A stretch of DNA of 64,000 bases from Chara braunii (lineage: Eukaryota; Streptophyta; Charophyceae; Charales; Characeae), in the NCBI GenBank assembly GCA_003427395.1, contig BFEA01000657.1:578916-642915 (forward strand). The letters run 5' to 3'. Positions 34,255 to 44,790 of the stretch are shown piece by piece. How positions within the stretch are numbered: the first letter of the stretch is position 1; every line of letters starts with the position of its first letter. The position numbers and the translations under genes are program-made. The notes beneath the pieces were generated by a model. The model searched no databases and was not told where the DNA came from. It saw nothing but the letters and a program-made list of their open reading frames with translations.

Positions 34255-34519
34255 CGAGGAAGAGGAGGACCAGGGCTGTGAGATTGGTCGAATGTGGGGA
34301 ACCTTACCTGTTTGCGTTTGTGTCAACATTGTGCCTTGCTGTTCGTCTTCAGAAGGTGTCTGTGCTGTCAAGCGCCATGATGAGATCTGCTCGTTGCCCT
34401 GAGACGTACTGCACTTTGACATGGACGAATTTCTCTCCTGATTGGGTTCATTGCAGTATGGATTCTGCTCCGATCCAAAAACAGGGTGGATGGAGGGTAA
34501 GGGGTAACCAAATGAACAT
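34255..34519. other. Clathrin intron, no feature seen
   Basis: This short stretch between the G1 5' LTR and the duplicated splice-junction block contains no exon similarity and no recognised repeat. Confidence 0.4.
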
Positions 34520-34991
34520 GACTACTCTCCTGTACCAGAATGTCCCTACATGGTTTCACATTCTTCTTCTACCCTGTGCTCGGAGTCTATGCACTGTGCT
34601 CTGGAAAGTGTGTGCTCTTGCCACAGCGACACAACGGATAGCGATTATTGCCATTACTATTGAGAACAATAACTGAGTCCACTTGTGAACGGACCATGGT
34701 TGACTGGTGGTTTCAACTGCTTTGCCAGAGAGCTACCTGATTTACATGTACGATTTTGGAGACATTGAAACTGTGCTCGACTACTCTCCTGTACCAGAAT
34801 GTCCCTACATGGTTTCACATTCTTCGTCTACTCTGTGCTAGGAGTCTATGCATTGTGCTTAGAAAGTGTGTGCTCTTGCCACAGCGACACAACAGATAGC
34901 GATTATTGCCATAACTACTGAAAACAATAACTGAGTCGACTTGTGAACGGACCATGGTTGACAGGTGGTTTCAACTGCTTTGCCAGAGAGC
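34520..34991 (+). repeat. Duplicated intron-exon junction of the clathrin gene
   Basis: A 213-bp block occurs at 34520-34733 and again at about 34779-34991. The second copy ends in the true 3' splice site (...ttgacag, exon from 34965). The first copy contains the same first 27 exon bases (GTGGTTTCAACTGC...GAGAGC) but its acceptor reads ttgactg, so the AG is lost, and the exon copy then breaks off into unrelated sequence. It is a pseudo-exon left by tandem duplication. Confidence 0.85.
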
Positions 34992-35199
34992 AAGAGTCCA
35001 GAACAGGTCTCAAAGGCAGTGATGGCCTTCATGACAGCAGACCTTCCGCATGAGCTCATTGAGTTACTTGAGAAAATTGTGCTCCAGAACTCTGCTTTCA
35101 GTGGCAATCCGAATCTCCAGAATCTGCTTCTTTTGACGGCAATTAAGGTGGATACAACTCGTGTCATGGACTACGTCAACCGGCTTGACAATTTTGATG
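34965..35199 (+). CDS. CHC: Clathrin heavy chain, internal exon a
   Basis: This exon encodes 78 residues beginning [12 protein letters not shown], then [20 protein letters not shown] and [20 protein letters not shown], ending LDNFDG. It is one of the most conserved parts of clathrin heavy chain, in the alpha-helical leg repeats (roughly residue 1080 of about 1700, from memory of the family). The protein forms the triskelion scaffold of coated vesicles at plasma membrane and trans-Golgi. The acceptor is ttgacag and the donor gtaagc, phase 1. Wording such as LDNFDG-PAVGE is plant-type; animals differ. Upstream exons lie outside the window. Confidence 0.93.
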
Positions 35200-36412
35200 G
35201 TAAGCACGTCTACCATTATTGAAATTGTTAGCTGAAGCAGGGAATCAGCAATGTGTTTCACCTCTCATGGATTCTGTCCTGTCTTCAGCATGGCATTCTT
35301 ATTTGCAAGTGCACCATCTGTTGCTTTTGTTCTTGCCTGGAACCAATGGCTTTGCACCGTGAGGAGTGTGGAGTTGTCCAAATTGTAACCTGTTGAGAAG
35401 AACTACAAATTATGACCTGTTGTGAGACTATGTAGCGTGTTTTACGCAATGTAGGTTTGTCTTCTGTGTACGACGTCACCAGTGCAGGTTCGTATGCTCC
35501 GTAGAACGTCAGTACAATTCTGTACAAAACCATAAATCTCTTTCTTTGGTGAAGTCATTGTCATACGCGGCAAGCGGGATGTGATGTTTCACACTGCCAC
35601 AGCCCACGCACTCTGTGCCCCCCAATCAATGTCAATCAAAAGGTCTATATGTGTGTGTGTAGACGCATCTGCAGAGCTATTCATGGATGTGTATATAGAT
35701 CTATCTTTGTAGTGTATGGCACTGTATGCTGCATACAACATCATTACATTGACCCCGTGTCCCCGTACAATTCCTTGCATCACCATCAAGTCTCAGTCTT
35801 TGGTGGCAGTGTACGTGGCGGGTGGGATGGGGGACACCTCCATCCCAGCACGATTTCTATGCCTTGAAAAAACGAAAAAGGATGGGATGTTTCACACTGC
35901 AACAACCCATGCAACCCGCGGCCCCCCACTAATATCAATCAAAAGGTCTATGCATGGATGTATGTGTAAAATGCATCTGCAGATCTATTCATGGATGTGT
36001 GGATAGATCTACCTACAGGTCTATAGAGGGATTTGTAGATAGATTGATCTATCCATAGGTCTACAGTCAACATCATATCTTTTTTTACATCTACAGATCT
36101 ATCCACAACTGCATCTATGCATCTGTAGATCGATCTTAAGAATGCTTTATTTTTGTTTTCAGTTTTGTTTCATATTTCGGAATCTGATGGCTGGTCAGTT
36201 TGACAATGATATTGCATGGCCGTCACCCCTTCTTTTTTTTTCAGAATGTTCAAAAGGGCGAGCTCTATCACATATCTTTTTCAGATTTGTTTTCATTTTG
36301 GGATGCGGTGGTGCACTTTGCTTTTAAACTGCCAGGTCGGAAGGTGTCCCCACAGGGTCAGCACAGTTAGAGCTGCACACGTGCAGAGCAAACTGTCTGC
36401 CACCGTTCTGTG
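35200..36412 (+). repeat. Start of clathrin intron with diverged tandem block
   Basis: About 35555-35720 and 35870-36010 are related (GGGATGTGATGTTTCACACTGC...CAATCAAAAGGTCTAT...CATGGATGTGT), roughly 310 bp apart. About 35690-36135 is enriched in AGATCTATCCATAGGTCTAC-type words. No exon similarity is seen. Confidence 0.6.
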
Positions 36413-36857
36413 CATTGCTACGATCCGGACGTCCAGACCGCCGTCCAGACGGTCTGGATTCAGTCCGGACTCCAGATGTCCGGTCTGGAAGGTCCGGATC
36501 TGCAAAATTTCAAGGGAAAAAACAAAAACAAAAAAACGGTCCCCCATTGAGGAGCCAAGCCCCCAAACTTGTTTTGGGGGTTTTTCAGGCCCGTTTATGC
36601 TTTTTTTGGGGGTCCGGACATGCTCTCTCTCTATAATAATTTATTAGACAACCCCTATTTTTTAATTATTAATAATTCATTACCTTTTATTAGTTTTTGA
36701 AGTATTTTTCATAGCTACGCCGGACCGGACTCCGGACCGAATCCGGACCCCGGACCCCGGACTTCTCGGCGACATCCGGACTTCCGGAAACCCGGAACCC
36801 CTGTCCGGAACTCCTGTACTTTCCCGAAAAAAAAAAAAAAAAAAAAACACTGTGGGG

Positions 36858-37065
36858 GGAATGCTGATCTCAGGTCTGCATCTCAACAGTTCATGGGTGT
36901 GCAACAGAAGGCTGAATTATGCCGTTGGGCCGCATTGGCTATATCACCGGCCCCAGGTCATTCAGAATTATTTCGTTCTGGTCATCTGATTGTATCTGGA
37001 TTCGAACTTGCGACAGGTCGTGGGTGTGCAAAGTGGGCTAGGCCAGTTGGAATGCCGTTGGCTTT
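36858..37065 (-). repeat. Head-to-tail pair of tRNA-derived sequences
   Basis: On the minus strand CCAACTGGCCTAGCCC, then TTTGCACACCCACGACCTG, then AGTTCGAATCC (37040-36983) resemble an A box, anticodon arm and B box. A second unit (36940-36858) repeats GCCCAACGGCAT and TTGCACACCCATGAACTGTT. The same family recurs at 47985-48058. These look like SINE heads, not functional tRNA genes. Confidence 0.5.
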
Positions 37066-37407
37066 TTGCCAACGGTCACGTGAAAAAGCGAACGTGTGAA
37101 AAATAGGCAAAGAAAAGAACTAAGAGAACCCGCCAAGTGGCGGGCAGAGGGAAACGTGGAACAGAAAGTCTCTTCCCCCCCTGTTGCAGGCGCCTCTTCT
37201 GATGGGCGTTTTTTTCTTTCTTAAAATGGCATATTCGGTTTTGTTTTTTCTTTCTTTTCTTCTTGTTTGTCGTTTGCTGGAATGTACAAACCATGCAATC
37301 CTGGGAAGGTGCGCACGAGTTGAAAGGGCAAGCCATGACAATCTGCCAAAAACACGGAAAAAAAACAACAGAAAAACGAAAAAAAATTGGTCCGTTGGAG
37401 ACCATAC

Positions 37408-37526
37408 AGCTCGGCTCCACTACTCACCATATGCACAAAAGACAGAAAATGTGGTGGTGTATCTTTCCATGTTGTAGCAGAAGATTCATTTTCATTTTGC
37501 ATTTGGTGAGTAGTGCAGCCAGGCCC
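37408..37526. mobile_element. MITE hairpin M2, copy 1
   Basis: Inverted ends GGCTSCACTACTCACCA flank a core that includes GGTGGTGTATCTTTCCATGT. The copy is about 119 bp long and lies inside H1. It shares ends and core with copies at 38595 and 47240. Confidence 0.65.
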
Positions 37527-38594
37527 AAAGCCCCAGAGTCGTTGCAGGCGCCCTTTCGGACAGGTGCTGTTTCTTTTCTCTTTTTTCTTTTCTTTTTTTT
37601 CTTTTTTCTGCTTTTTTTTTTTTTTTTTTTTTTTTCTGAAAGACGTGCGCCAATCTATTCGTGGGGAGCAGCACGTGCTGGGAATCGGGCCCAGCGTCTC
37701 ATATGAAGACATGTAAAAAACAATTTATGAACAAATTGAGNTGTTTTTTTTTCGTTTTTTTTTCAGACTTTCTTCGTTTTGGGGGGCAACGTGGGGGGAA
37801 ATGTAGTAACGTACNAAGCAGCCTATCCTGGGAAGATACGGGCGCTTCTGATAGTGCACAGTTTGTTTGCTTTGAAACGAGTGCAGGGCGGGAAAAGAAA
37901 ACTTAGGGCCTCCGTCCGGCCCTGTCTGGAAGCCACATCTAAATCTTAAAAAAACGCCCAGCATTTTTCCACAGCGGCCCAAAATGGAAGAAAACGACCT
38001 CGGCCGCCTGAAAAAAAATTGGGCTACCCCCCATTTTCCCACCATCCGGACCAGGATCCGGAAACCTGGACCTGACGCTGGACACAGGTCAGTCCGGATC
38101 CCTGTCCGGCTGTCCGGATCGTAGCTATGGTATTTTTGTAAGCTTTTTTATAGTTTGAGGCGAAAGTGGTTTACGTTGTTATTCTGCGTAACATACTTTT
38201 TTTTCAGATTTTTTTATTTTTATTTTATTTTAATGGTCCGGACATTTCCGGACCTGTCCAGACATTTCCGGACCGTCCGGATCCCCCCATGTCCGGAGGT
38301 CTGGAAATGTCCGGAATTCCGGATGTCCGGAAACTACCGGACACGGGTCCGGTTCCATGTCCGGAAATGTCCGGGTCCGGGTCCGGGTCCGGCGTAGCCA
38401 TGGCTTTTTGTTTTTTGGTGTCTGGAAAGTCATGGGGAAAAAAAGAAGGAAAGAAATATGAGCACTCCCGAAGAAAAAAAAAAGGAAAGAAACATGGGCA
38501 GCAGATACGTTTGTGTGTGAAGAATTGCCACTGACAATGTGCCCCCCGTTGTTGCTGACAGCTGGATCTCAAATTGTGCCGTCATGACATTCAA

Positions 38595-38729
38595 GGCCTC
38601 GCTCCACTCACCCAATGTCTGAAATGAGATTAAATCTTTCGCTAGACAAAAAAGATGGTGGTGTATCTTTCCTGTTCTAGCGAAAGATTCATTCTCATTT
38701 CGTAGATTGGGTGATAGTGCAGCAAGGCC
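38595..38729. mobile_element. MITE hairpin M2, copy 2
   Basis: Long inverted arms GGCCTYGCT...CACCCAAT, AAATGAGA and AATCTTTCGCTA pair across a loop containing GGTGGTGTATCTTTCC. The 135-bp unit would fold into one hairpin. Confidence 0.7.
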
Positions 38730-39009
38730 GGGTGAGTACCGTTTCACTTGCCTTCTGTTCTGTGTGTCAGGCACGTTTCCATTTATTTATTTATTTATTT
38801 TTCTCTTTCGTTGTTTTGCAGCGCTCGCTTTTCAGGCGCATTTCGTCTGACTACTGATGTCTGCTCCCAACTGGAGCTTGTTCTTTTTTTTTTTTTTGGC
38901 CTCAGGGCAAAGGCAGCCCTTTTCTTCGGCTTGCTCTACCACAGTATCGGTAACTGGCTGTGGATACGCTCAGCGGGGCAGCTTAAATGTATTTGGGATT
39001 GAACACAAA

Positions 39010-39718
39010 TGAAAGGATTCACGCTGCAGAGACCCCACTCCCGGTCCCAGGGCTCCGAAGTGTCGCAGTCCTAGGCTGTCCCAGTAGGGTAGATCGTAGG
39101 GTCTGAAGGCTGAAGCATCGTAGGTCGTTAGGTGTCAGTACCGAAGCCTCATAGGCAGGTAGGAGTCCGTCCGGTACCCGACAAGAAAAGTCCAGTCCAA
39201 CAGGTCCCAAGTCCAGAAATTTGCAGCATGTCCTAGGAAAGTCCGAAAGCAACCGGACCGACAAAACGTTTGTGGCAGACAGGCCGCGGCCGACCGGTAC
39301 AGGTCTGAAGCAGGCCAGGCCAAGCCAAGTCAAGTCCTGTATTTAGCTGCTACAGTGCAGCGGCTCATCATTTGTTCATTTTGCGAGATGCGGAAGTGCT
39401 GCTGTAAGGCAACTTGGGCACTTTGCGCCTGAGGAAGAAGAGCGGCCATAGCCGCCAAGGTGGAAGCTTTCATAAGTGGGTATATCCAAGGTGTCGATCC
39501 GGGATAGAGAGAGAGAGAGAGAGAGAACCAAGACTAGAGAGAGAGAGAGGGAGAGAGAGTTGCTGTCTGCCTGAGATTCGTTCAGTGTGTGTGCGAGGTA
39601 GAGCAGACGGCATCGCCATTGTGCGGATTGTATCTCGGTTGGGCTTCTCACGTATGAACGCTCATGTGAATGTTCATTGTATGTGAGGTGGAACTTGAGA
39701 AATACTTGGTTCATTTCA
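39010..39718 (+). repeat. G3 5' LTR
   Basis: It starts near TGAAAGGATTCACG and ends TTCATTTCA just before the primer site. It matches 45458-45816 in two segments (39095-39270 and 39575-39718). A (GA)n tract lies at 39507-39560. The exact 5' boundary is uncertain. Confidence 0.7.
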
Positions 39719-39720
39719 GT

Positions 39721-39738
39721 TGTATCAGAGCTGGTTCC
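39721..39738 (+). promoter_or_regulatory. G3 primer-binding site
   Basis: TGTATCAGAGCTGGTTC lies 2 bp after the LTR end. It equals the initiator tRNA-Met type TGGTATCAGAGC with one G missing. Confidence 0.75.
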
Positions 39739-40639
39739 CGCTGCACCTACTCGGCGTTGAGGCGCTGGTCAGAAGAAGGCCGGCGGGCAATTAAAAAAGA
39801 TATATATGTATATCCGGTCTGTTTGGAGTTTAGGGCCGAAGGAGAAGGGGCAAGAGTTGAGGAAGCATACCTGCGATCGTGGAGCATCACCATCGGAGCG
39901 CTGAAGACTGTGAAGTGCTTCTTGTCTTTCTGCAATTTGTCTGTTGTGAATGGTACCTTCCCACGTACTTTCCTGGAGACCTCTGCTGCAATTAGGTTAA
40001 TCATTAACGCCATCTGGCCTCTTTGCTGTTGTTGACACTGCAAGTCTGTGAATGCATGGTCTAGGTCTAGGGTAGCAACTCGCCAGCTGGAGATATTCCC
40101 AGACCTAGTGGGGAGCGCGGGCAATGAGCGGCGGGCGCTCGTAAAACAAACCGACTATGCCCAATGACCTGTACTAACCGGCGTGCAACCGAAGACTTTG
40201 TATAAGCAGGAGGAAAGGGATGCAGTGAGGAGTTGTGGAACGCAGTAGGGTTCACCAGCTGTATAATGCACGGAAAGAGTACGGGTGAGACGTAAGGTCC
40301 ACCAGTCGAGGATGCCAAGGAGGTCCCCCAAGGACCGGTACTGACCGGCTGGCCATTCACCGCTGGTAGTTATACCCGAAAACCGTTGCAATCAGTGAGG
40401 GACCAGTTAAGTGTTGAGAATGATCCTTCAGGCTTGGTGGGCACGACGTCCTGTTTGCCTTGTTAAAGGATTCTTGAGGTCTGTGTTGGCTGACGTTAAA
40501 CTGCTGGTTGCCCAGTTGTAGTGACATTATTGGGAAGGGAATTAGGTTGTCAGACCCTGAGTTAGGTCAAGATTAAGTAGTGAGTACTCGTTCTAAGTGG
40601 TGAGGAGGTGGAGTCAACTTACCTGTCCCGACCCTCACC

Positions 40640-42990
40640 ATGGACGACTACCCGATGTTTGGCTTTCTGGCCCTCTCTGTGATAGGGGGGCCTATACTCT
40701 GATTTTTCTTTCCAGTGGGGTTCGCCCGGACCTTTGGCATGCATGTCGTTAGTCGATCTGGGGCGTCCACCCAGCCCTACACCGCCGATCAGCAGGCCAA
40801 GATTGATAGGAGGCTGGCGGAGAAGAAGAAGGACGAGGAGAAAAAGGAGGAAAAGAGGAAGAAAGAGGAGGAGAAAGAAAAATTGGAGAAAAAGAAAAAA
40901 GATTAGGATGAGAAGTTAAAACTCGTGGAAAAACAGAAACACCATGTTACGGACTCCTCCAGGGCTCGATCCCTGGTCTATCTTTTTGCTGTTTCGGCTG
41001 CATCCCGTTCTCGGCCGGGCACCCTTTTTCCAAACCCCTCCTTTGGTACTGTAGGATTTTGGACAACTGGCGCCATGCTGCAATTCGGGCGCCACTTTCA
41101 AATACCACATTTTTCAGTTCTGCCCATTGGGGCTTACTGTACATGTCACCGGTACTTATACCGCCTCCCTGTACGGTACGAGGACCAGTCTCGTACCAGT
41201 TTCCAGCTGCTATACTTGTACTCCGTGTGACTTGCTGTTTCGGCATTCGGGAATCCAATACTTCGACTTTGTGCCCTTGCCACTGTGACTGCATCCGACC
41301 CTCAGTCGTGTCGAGTGAGTGTGTGTGTGTGTGTGCTCTCACTCTCTCCATCTCTCTCTCCTCTCCCTCGGCTCTCCCTCAGCCTTGCGCGCGTTACACA
41401 CCATGTCGAGGTTGTAGAAGAAGAAGAAGAGGCGGAGAGGTTGATTGATCCTAGAGATGGGGGTGGAGAAGGAGGGCCAGCCGAAAGGAAAGACTTTGTT
41501 CAACAACATTTCTACCCGGTCGACACTCAAGAGTGGGCAGAAGAGTCAAAGGCCGAGAGGCCAGATCTTGCAGCAAAATTGAGAAAGGATGAGTGGGCAG
41601 AAGGCAGAGAGGGTAGATCTTGCAGTGAAATTGGAGGCGGCAGAGGACGATGCTGAGAGAGAGCTACTGCAAGAGAGAGAACATGAACTGCATCAGCTGC
41701 TCCTGATAAAGAAGAGGGCAGAGATGGATGAGAAGAGGAGGCTGAAGGTTGAAGGGGAAGAGCTTGAACACCAGATCAAGGAACCTATAAGGGTCGTGAG
41801 GGTGAGTGGAAGGATGATTGTGCCCTTATGGTCAATGCCCTGTTACATACTAACCAAGAGCTTGCCACTATAGATAAGTCTAGTGACTCGAACAGCACAA
41901 CCACAAGTTCAAAGGCACTTGGAACAACTACCTAAGTGCTGACGCCCACCGGATAGATGAGCGTGTTGGGTCTTATGCTTATGCTCAACAACTAGAAGGC
42001 ATCTTCACTTCGCAGCGAGCAGCACCATCGCCACAGTGTAGATGGGAGGTGGTGGAGGAGGAGGAGATGGTGGATGACGGCAACGGAGGCCCAACGAAAG
42101 AGGGAGACAGAAAGGTAGACCTCAACCAGCCAGAAGGGAGAAGATGAAGGTGAAGCTTCCTTGGACTTGCAACGTGGGAGGCGCATATGGGCACGCACTT
42201 GTATGCATAGTTGATTCCGTATTGGGACCGTGTCTTAACGGTGAGTTCGTGCCTTGGTGGGGATGCTGCCAATTTTGCCATCTCCTTGATGGAGGAGGCA
42301 GGCTGTTCTTCAATTGCGGAATACTCTCGTCGCACTTGCATGAAGGATTTTTTTAAGGCCCTAAAGGAGAGGTTCGAAGATAAGAACCTGGTCCGACTCA
42401 CTAAGCACGTAATCCTCAATATAGCCGATCGGAAATGGAAGAGTGTAACGGCACTAAAGGCCATTACGGACGAACTATTGCAATGTCCTGAACACGGTTT
42501 CACTCCCATGCAGATTCTAAACAACTTTGCTCGGGCGCTTCCCAAACCCCATCAAAGCCAATTGTATGCCCAAACCAAGGAAGAGGGCATGATTGAAAGG
42601 ATCTGCATAAAGGAGGTTGCTGGAAGAATAAAACAATAGCTGGTAGTATAGAAGGGAAAGATGGTCTTTTGATCACATTTGAAGGCGAGGTCGTCGAAGA
42701 ACTGCATTATAAAAATATAGATTACGGACTGGTGGACGTGGAGGCCGAGGAAGTGGTGGAGCCAAATGGCCCAAGGAGGGGACTATTCAGCTGCTGCAGC
42801 CACGGGGGAGGGCGACAAGAAGGAAGAGGAGGCAGAGGAAGTGGTGGAGGCAGAGGACGTTACACCCAGGGGAGTAATGACGAAGGTAGCTATTATGCAG
42901 GAGGCAGGGGTAACGGTTCCCTGCAAGGTGGAAGAGGTAGAGAGCGCAGACCATGGCCAGCACGTCCAGGGATGCTGACGGCGAGCCTTG
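40640..42990 (+). pseudogene. G3 gag
   Basis: The N-terminal part (40715-40906) has a short head SRSGASTQPYTADQQAKIDRR and a Lys/Glu-rich coiled coil. It is then interrupted by repeat R2 (40955-41345). Beyond it are DEWAEG-type repeats (41520-41640) and another coil (41589-41873). The capsid frame (42211-42639) reads MKDFFKALKERFEDKNLVRL and LLQCPEHGFTPMQILNNFAR. An RGG/Gly-rich tail (42700-42960) ends the gene. Stops and frameshifts break it. Confidence 0.65.
40955..41345 (+). repeat. Dispersed repeat R2, copy 1 (inside G3 gag)
   Basis: It begins with the hairpin CCAGGGCTCGATCCCTGG (40959-40976) and ends at the (GT)n tract (41318-41335). It matches 46113-46450 along most of its length. It splits the gag coiled-coil coding stretch, so it is an insertion. 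The opening hairpin has the size of a tRNA T arm. Confidence 0.6.
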
Positions 42991-43028
42991 CAAGGTGGGC
43001 ATTGATCAGTCGTTGTGGCAGAAGAGGC

Positions 43029-43483
43029 TTAAACCACCACTACCGCTGAGCCTGTTTTTGTCGAACTTCAATTTCACTGCGTACCAAGTTTTGTCGAGCC
43101 TGGGTCCCATTGTATTTTCTTTTCTGGTACTCTCACGGCAGTTGCATCCGAAAAATGAGTAAAAAAAAAAAAAGGAGAAGAAAAAGAAACTTTCCCAACG
43201 TCATAGCCGTCAGATACATGCGATGAGATGCTGGTGAGACTGCCCTGAGTGAGGGCATGTGTCCCGTGCAAAAAGAAACAAAGACCAAAAAAGAGAAAGT
43301 TCCCCTATGTTATGATCGCGGACAGATACAGGCCGCCAGAGTGCTGGTGTGAGTACTACGTGGGTGAGGCAGTCAGCGACCCCGCGTGGATTCCGCGGTG
43401 CCTCACTGGCAGGGCAGGAGAAAAAAAGAAAAAAAGGAAAAAAGGAAACATCAGAAGTCACGTTCCACGCATACTGGCCAGAT
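43029..43483 (+). mobile_element. M1-family DNA element, truncated copy in G3
   Basis: Starting at TTAA (43029) with ACCACCACTA, it parallels 720-1250 (CAATTTCACTGCGTACC, GAGCCTGGGT, TCTGGTACTCTCACG). It carries two internal related units (about 43175-43270 and 43290-43410) separated by A-rich runs. The right end is missing: the sequence switches to inverted G3 RT at 43484. Confidence 0.55.
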
Positions 43484-43855
43484 ACGTTGTCTAGATAAAT
43501 GACGACGAATTTGTGTAACCAATCACGAAAGAGATCATTCATACATCTTTGAAAGGTAGCAGGGGCATTCGTCAGACCAAACGGCATGACCACAAACTCG
43601 TAGTGCCCATGACGCATTCTGAAGGCTGTCTTGTGCCGATCTCCGGGCTAAAAAAGAACTGGCCAACTCATTTTGTACAGTTCTTTTTTAGCCCGGAGAT
43701 CGGCACAAGACAGCCTTCAGAATGCGTTATGGGCACTACGAGTTTGTGGTCATGCCGTTTGGTCTGACGAATGCCCCTGCTACCTTTCAAAGATGTATGA
43801 ATGATCTCTTCCGTGATTGGTTAGACAAATTCGTCGTCGTTTACTTAGACAATGT
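43484..43855. repeat. 177-bp palindrome made from G3 RT sequence
   Basis: The left arm 43484-43660 is the reverse complement of the right arm 43679-43855 with few mismatches, around an 18-bp spacer. The right arm is in the correct orientation and encodes [20 protein letters not shown] and [11 protein letters not shown]. The left arm is an inverted copy inserted where protease and the RT N-terminus should be. Confidence 0.85.
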
Positions 43856-44080
43856 ATTTTGATTTTTAGTAAGACCCTAGAAGAGCACCAGCAGCATTTG
43901 CGTTTGATTTGAGAAAAGTTGCGGACTGCGAAGTTCAAATTGAATCCGGAGAAGTTTGAATGTGCTAAGCATCAACAATTGTACTTGGGCCATGTGCTAG
44001 ACGGAGATGGAGTCTGACCGAAAGATGCGAAGATAGCAGCAATCAGGGATTGGCCAACATCAGTCCTTCGGGACATCCGT

Positions 44081-44112
<32 letters not shown>

Positions 44113-44275
44113 GGCCCCTGCGCAAGGATGACACACATAAATCGAGAAATGGTCCAAATTAAAAAAAAAAATAAAAAAAATAAAAAAAAAAGGGATTGGC
44201 CAACAGCACACACGTCGACTGAACTGTAGTCATTCCTAGGATTAGTCAATTATTCTCGAAGGTCGGAACTTCACC
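43679..44275 (+). pseudogene. G3 reverse transcriptase remnant
   Basis: It begins at the palm ([19 protein letters not shown]) and reads YLDN instead of YLDD (about 43841-43852). After a frameshift SKTLEEHQQHLRLI, KFKLNPEKFECAKHQ and LYLGHVLDGDG follow. AAIRDWPT is split by the U6 retrocopy at 44060. The RT N-terminal half and the protease are absent. Confidence 0.8.
44063..44190 (+). ncRNA. U6 snRNA retrocopy (processed pseudogene)
   Basis: Bases 44063-44160 match plant U6 almost end to end: GTCCTTCGGGACATCCG, AACGATACAGAGAAGATTAG, CATGGCCCCTGCGCAAGGAT, AATCGAGAAATGGTCCAAAT. A poly(A) tail with two T bases follows (44161-44190). The 15-bp direct repeat AGGGATTGGCCAACA flanks it (44045-44059 and 44191-44205). 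Three extra bases (TCA) precede the U6 start. It lies in G3 pol, splitting IRDWPTA. There is no upstream sequence element or TATA box at the plant spacing, so it is a retrotransposed copy, presumably made by LINE machinery, rather than an active gene. Confidence 0.93.
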
Positions 44276-44790
44276 ATGATAGCTGCACCATTGCGTAAAC
44301 TACTGAGGAAAGAAACAGTATGGAATTGGGACAAAGACTGTACCTCAGCCTTCAAGAAATTGAAGAAGTCGTTCATTGAATATCCGGTTGTGAAAGTTGC
44401 AGACCCATCACTCCCATTCATTGTCACACAGCAACGCGAGCCAATATGGCATTGGAGCTGTACTCCAGCAAAACGATGGAGAGGTGTATAGGCCAGTCAA
44501 ATTCATGTCTTGCCTAGCGAGAAGGTCGCTGCGCGGACGTATGAGCGTGAGTTGTTTGCTTTGAGGGAAGCACTAAACCACTGGCGACATTATCTTCAAG
44601 GAAGGCACTTTAAAGCCTATTTTGACCGTGAGACCCTACACTGGTTGAAAACCCAGTCCCAGATGACCCCTAAGTTGACTAGGCGGGCTGGGGAAATAGA
44701 CCATCGACTTCGAGTTGAAGCCAGTCAAGGGGAAGTACAACGTCGTAGCCGACACATTGAGTAAACATGCAGATTTCTTGGTGCCATTGT
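44276..44790 (+). pseudogene. G3 RNase H
   Basis: MIAAPLRKLLRKETVWNWD, then DPSLPFIVT, RTYERELFALREALNHWRHY, GRHFKAYFDRETLHWLKTQS and RRAGEIDHRLRVE are Ty3 RNase H and connection blocks. The Glu in YERE is present. FDRE replaces the usual SDH, and the first Asp block is frameshifted. Confidence 0.75.

Larger units (their letters stand above)
36702..38137. mobile_element. hAT-like non-autonomous element H1 (1420 bp)
   Basis: Perfect 10-bp inverted ends CATAGCTACG (36710-36719) and CGTAGCTATG (38120-38129) are flanked by the 8-bp direct repeat GTATTTTT (36702-36709 and 38130-38137). Dense CCGGA/TCCGG subterminal repeats lie at both ends (36720-36815, 38043-38119). Eight-bp duplications and subterminal repeats are hallmarks of hAT elements. 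No transposase ORF is present. Confidence 0.85.
36413..38404. mobile_element. Outer hAT-like element split by an inner one
   Basis: Ends CATTGCTACG (36413) and the reverse complement of CATGGCTACG (to about 38404) point inward and are followed by CCGGAC-rich subterminal arrays (36423-36505 and 38233-38398). Removing the inner element at 36710-38129 leaves about 560 bp. Flanks GTTCTGTG and GCTTTTTG agree at only 5 of 8 positions, so boundaries are less certain than for the inner element. Confidence 0.45.

Noticed and set aside
4214-34960. Search for upstream clathrin exons (RRQLIDQ segment and earlier)
   Set aside because: No match was found in the frames read before 34965. Upstream exons are outside the window or hidden beyond G1.
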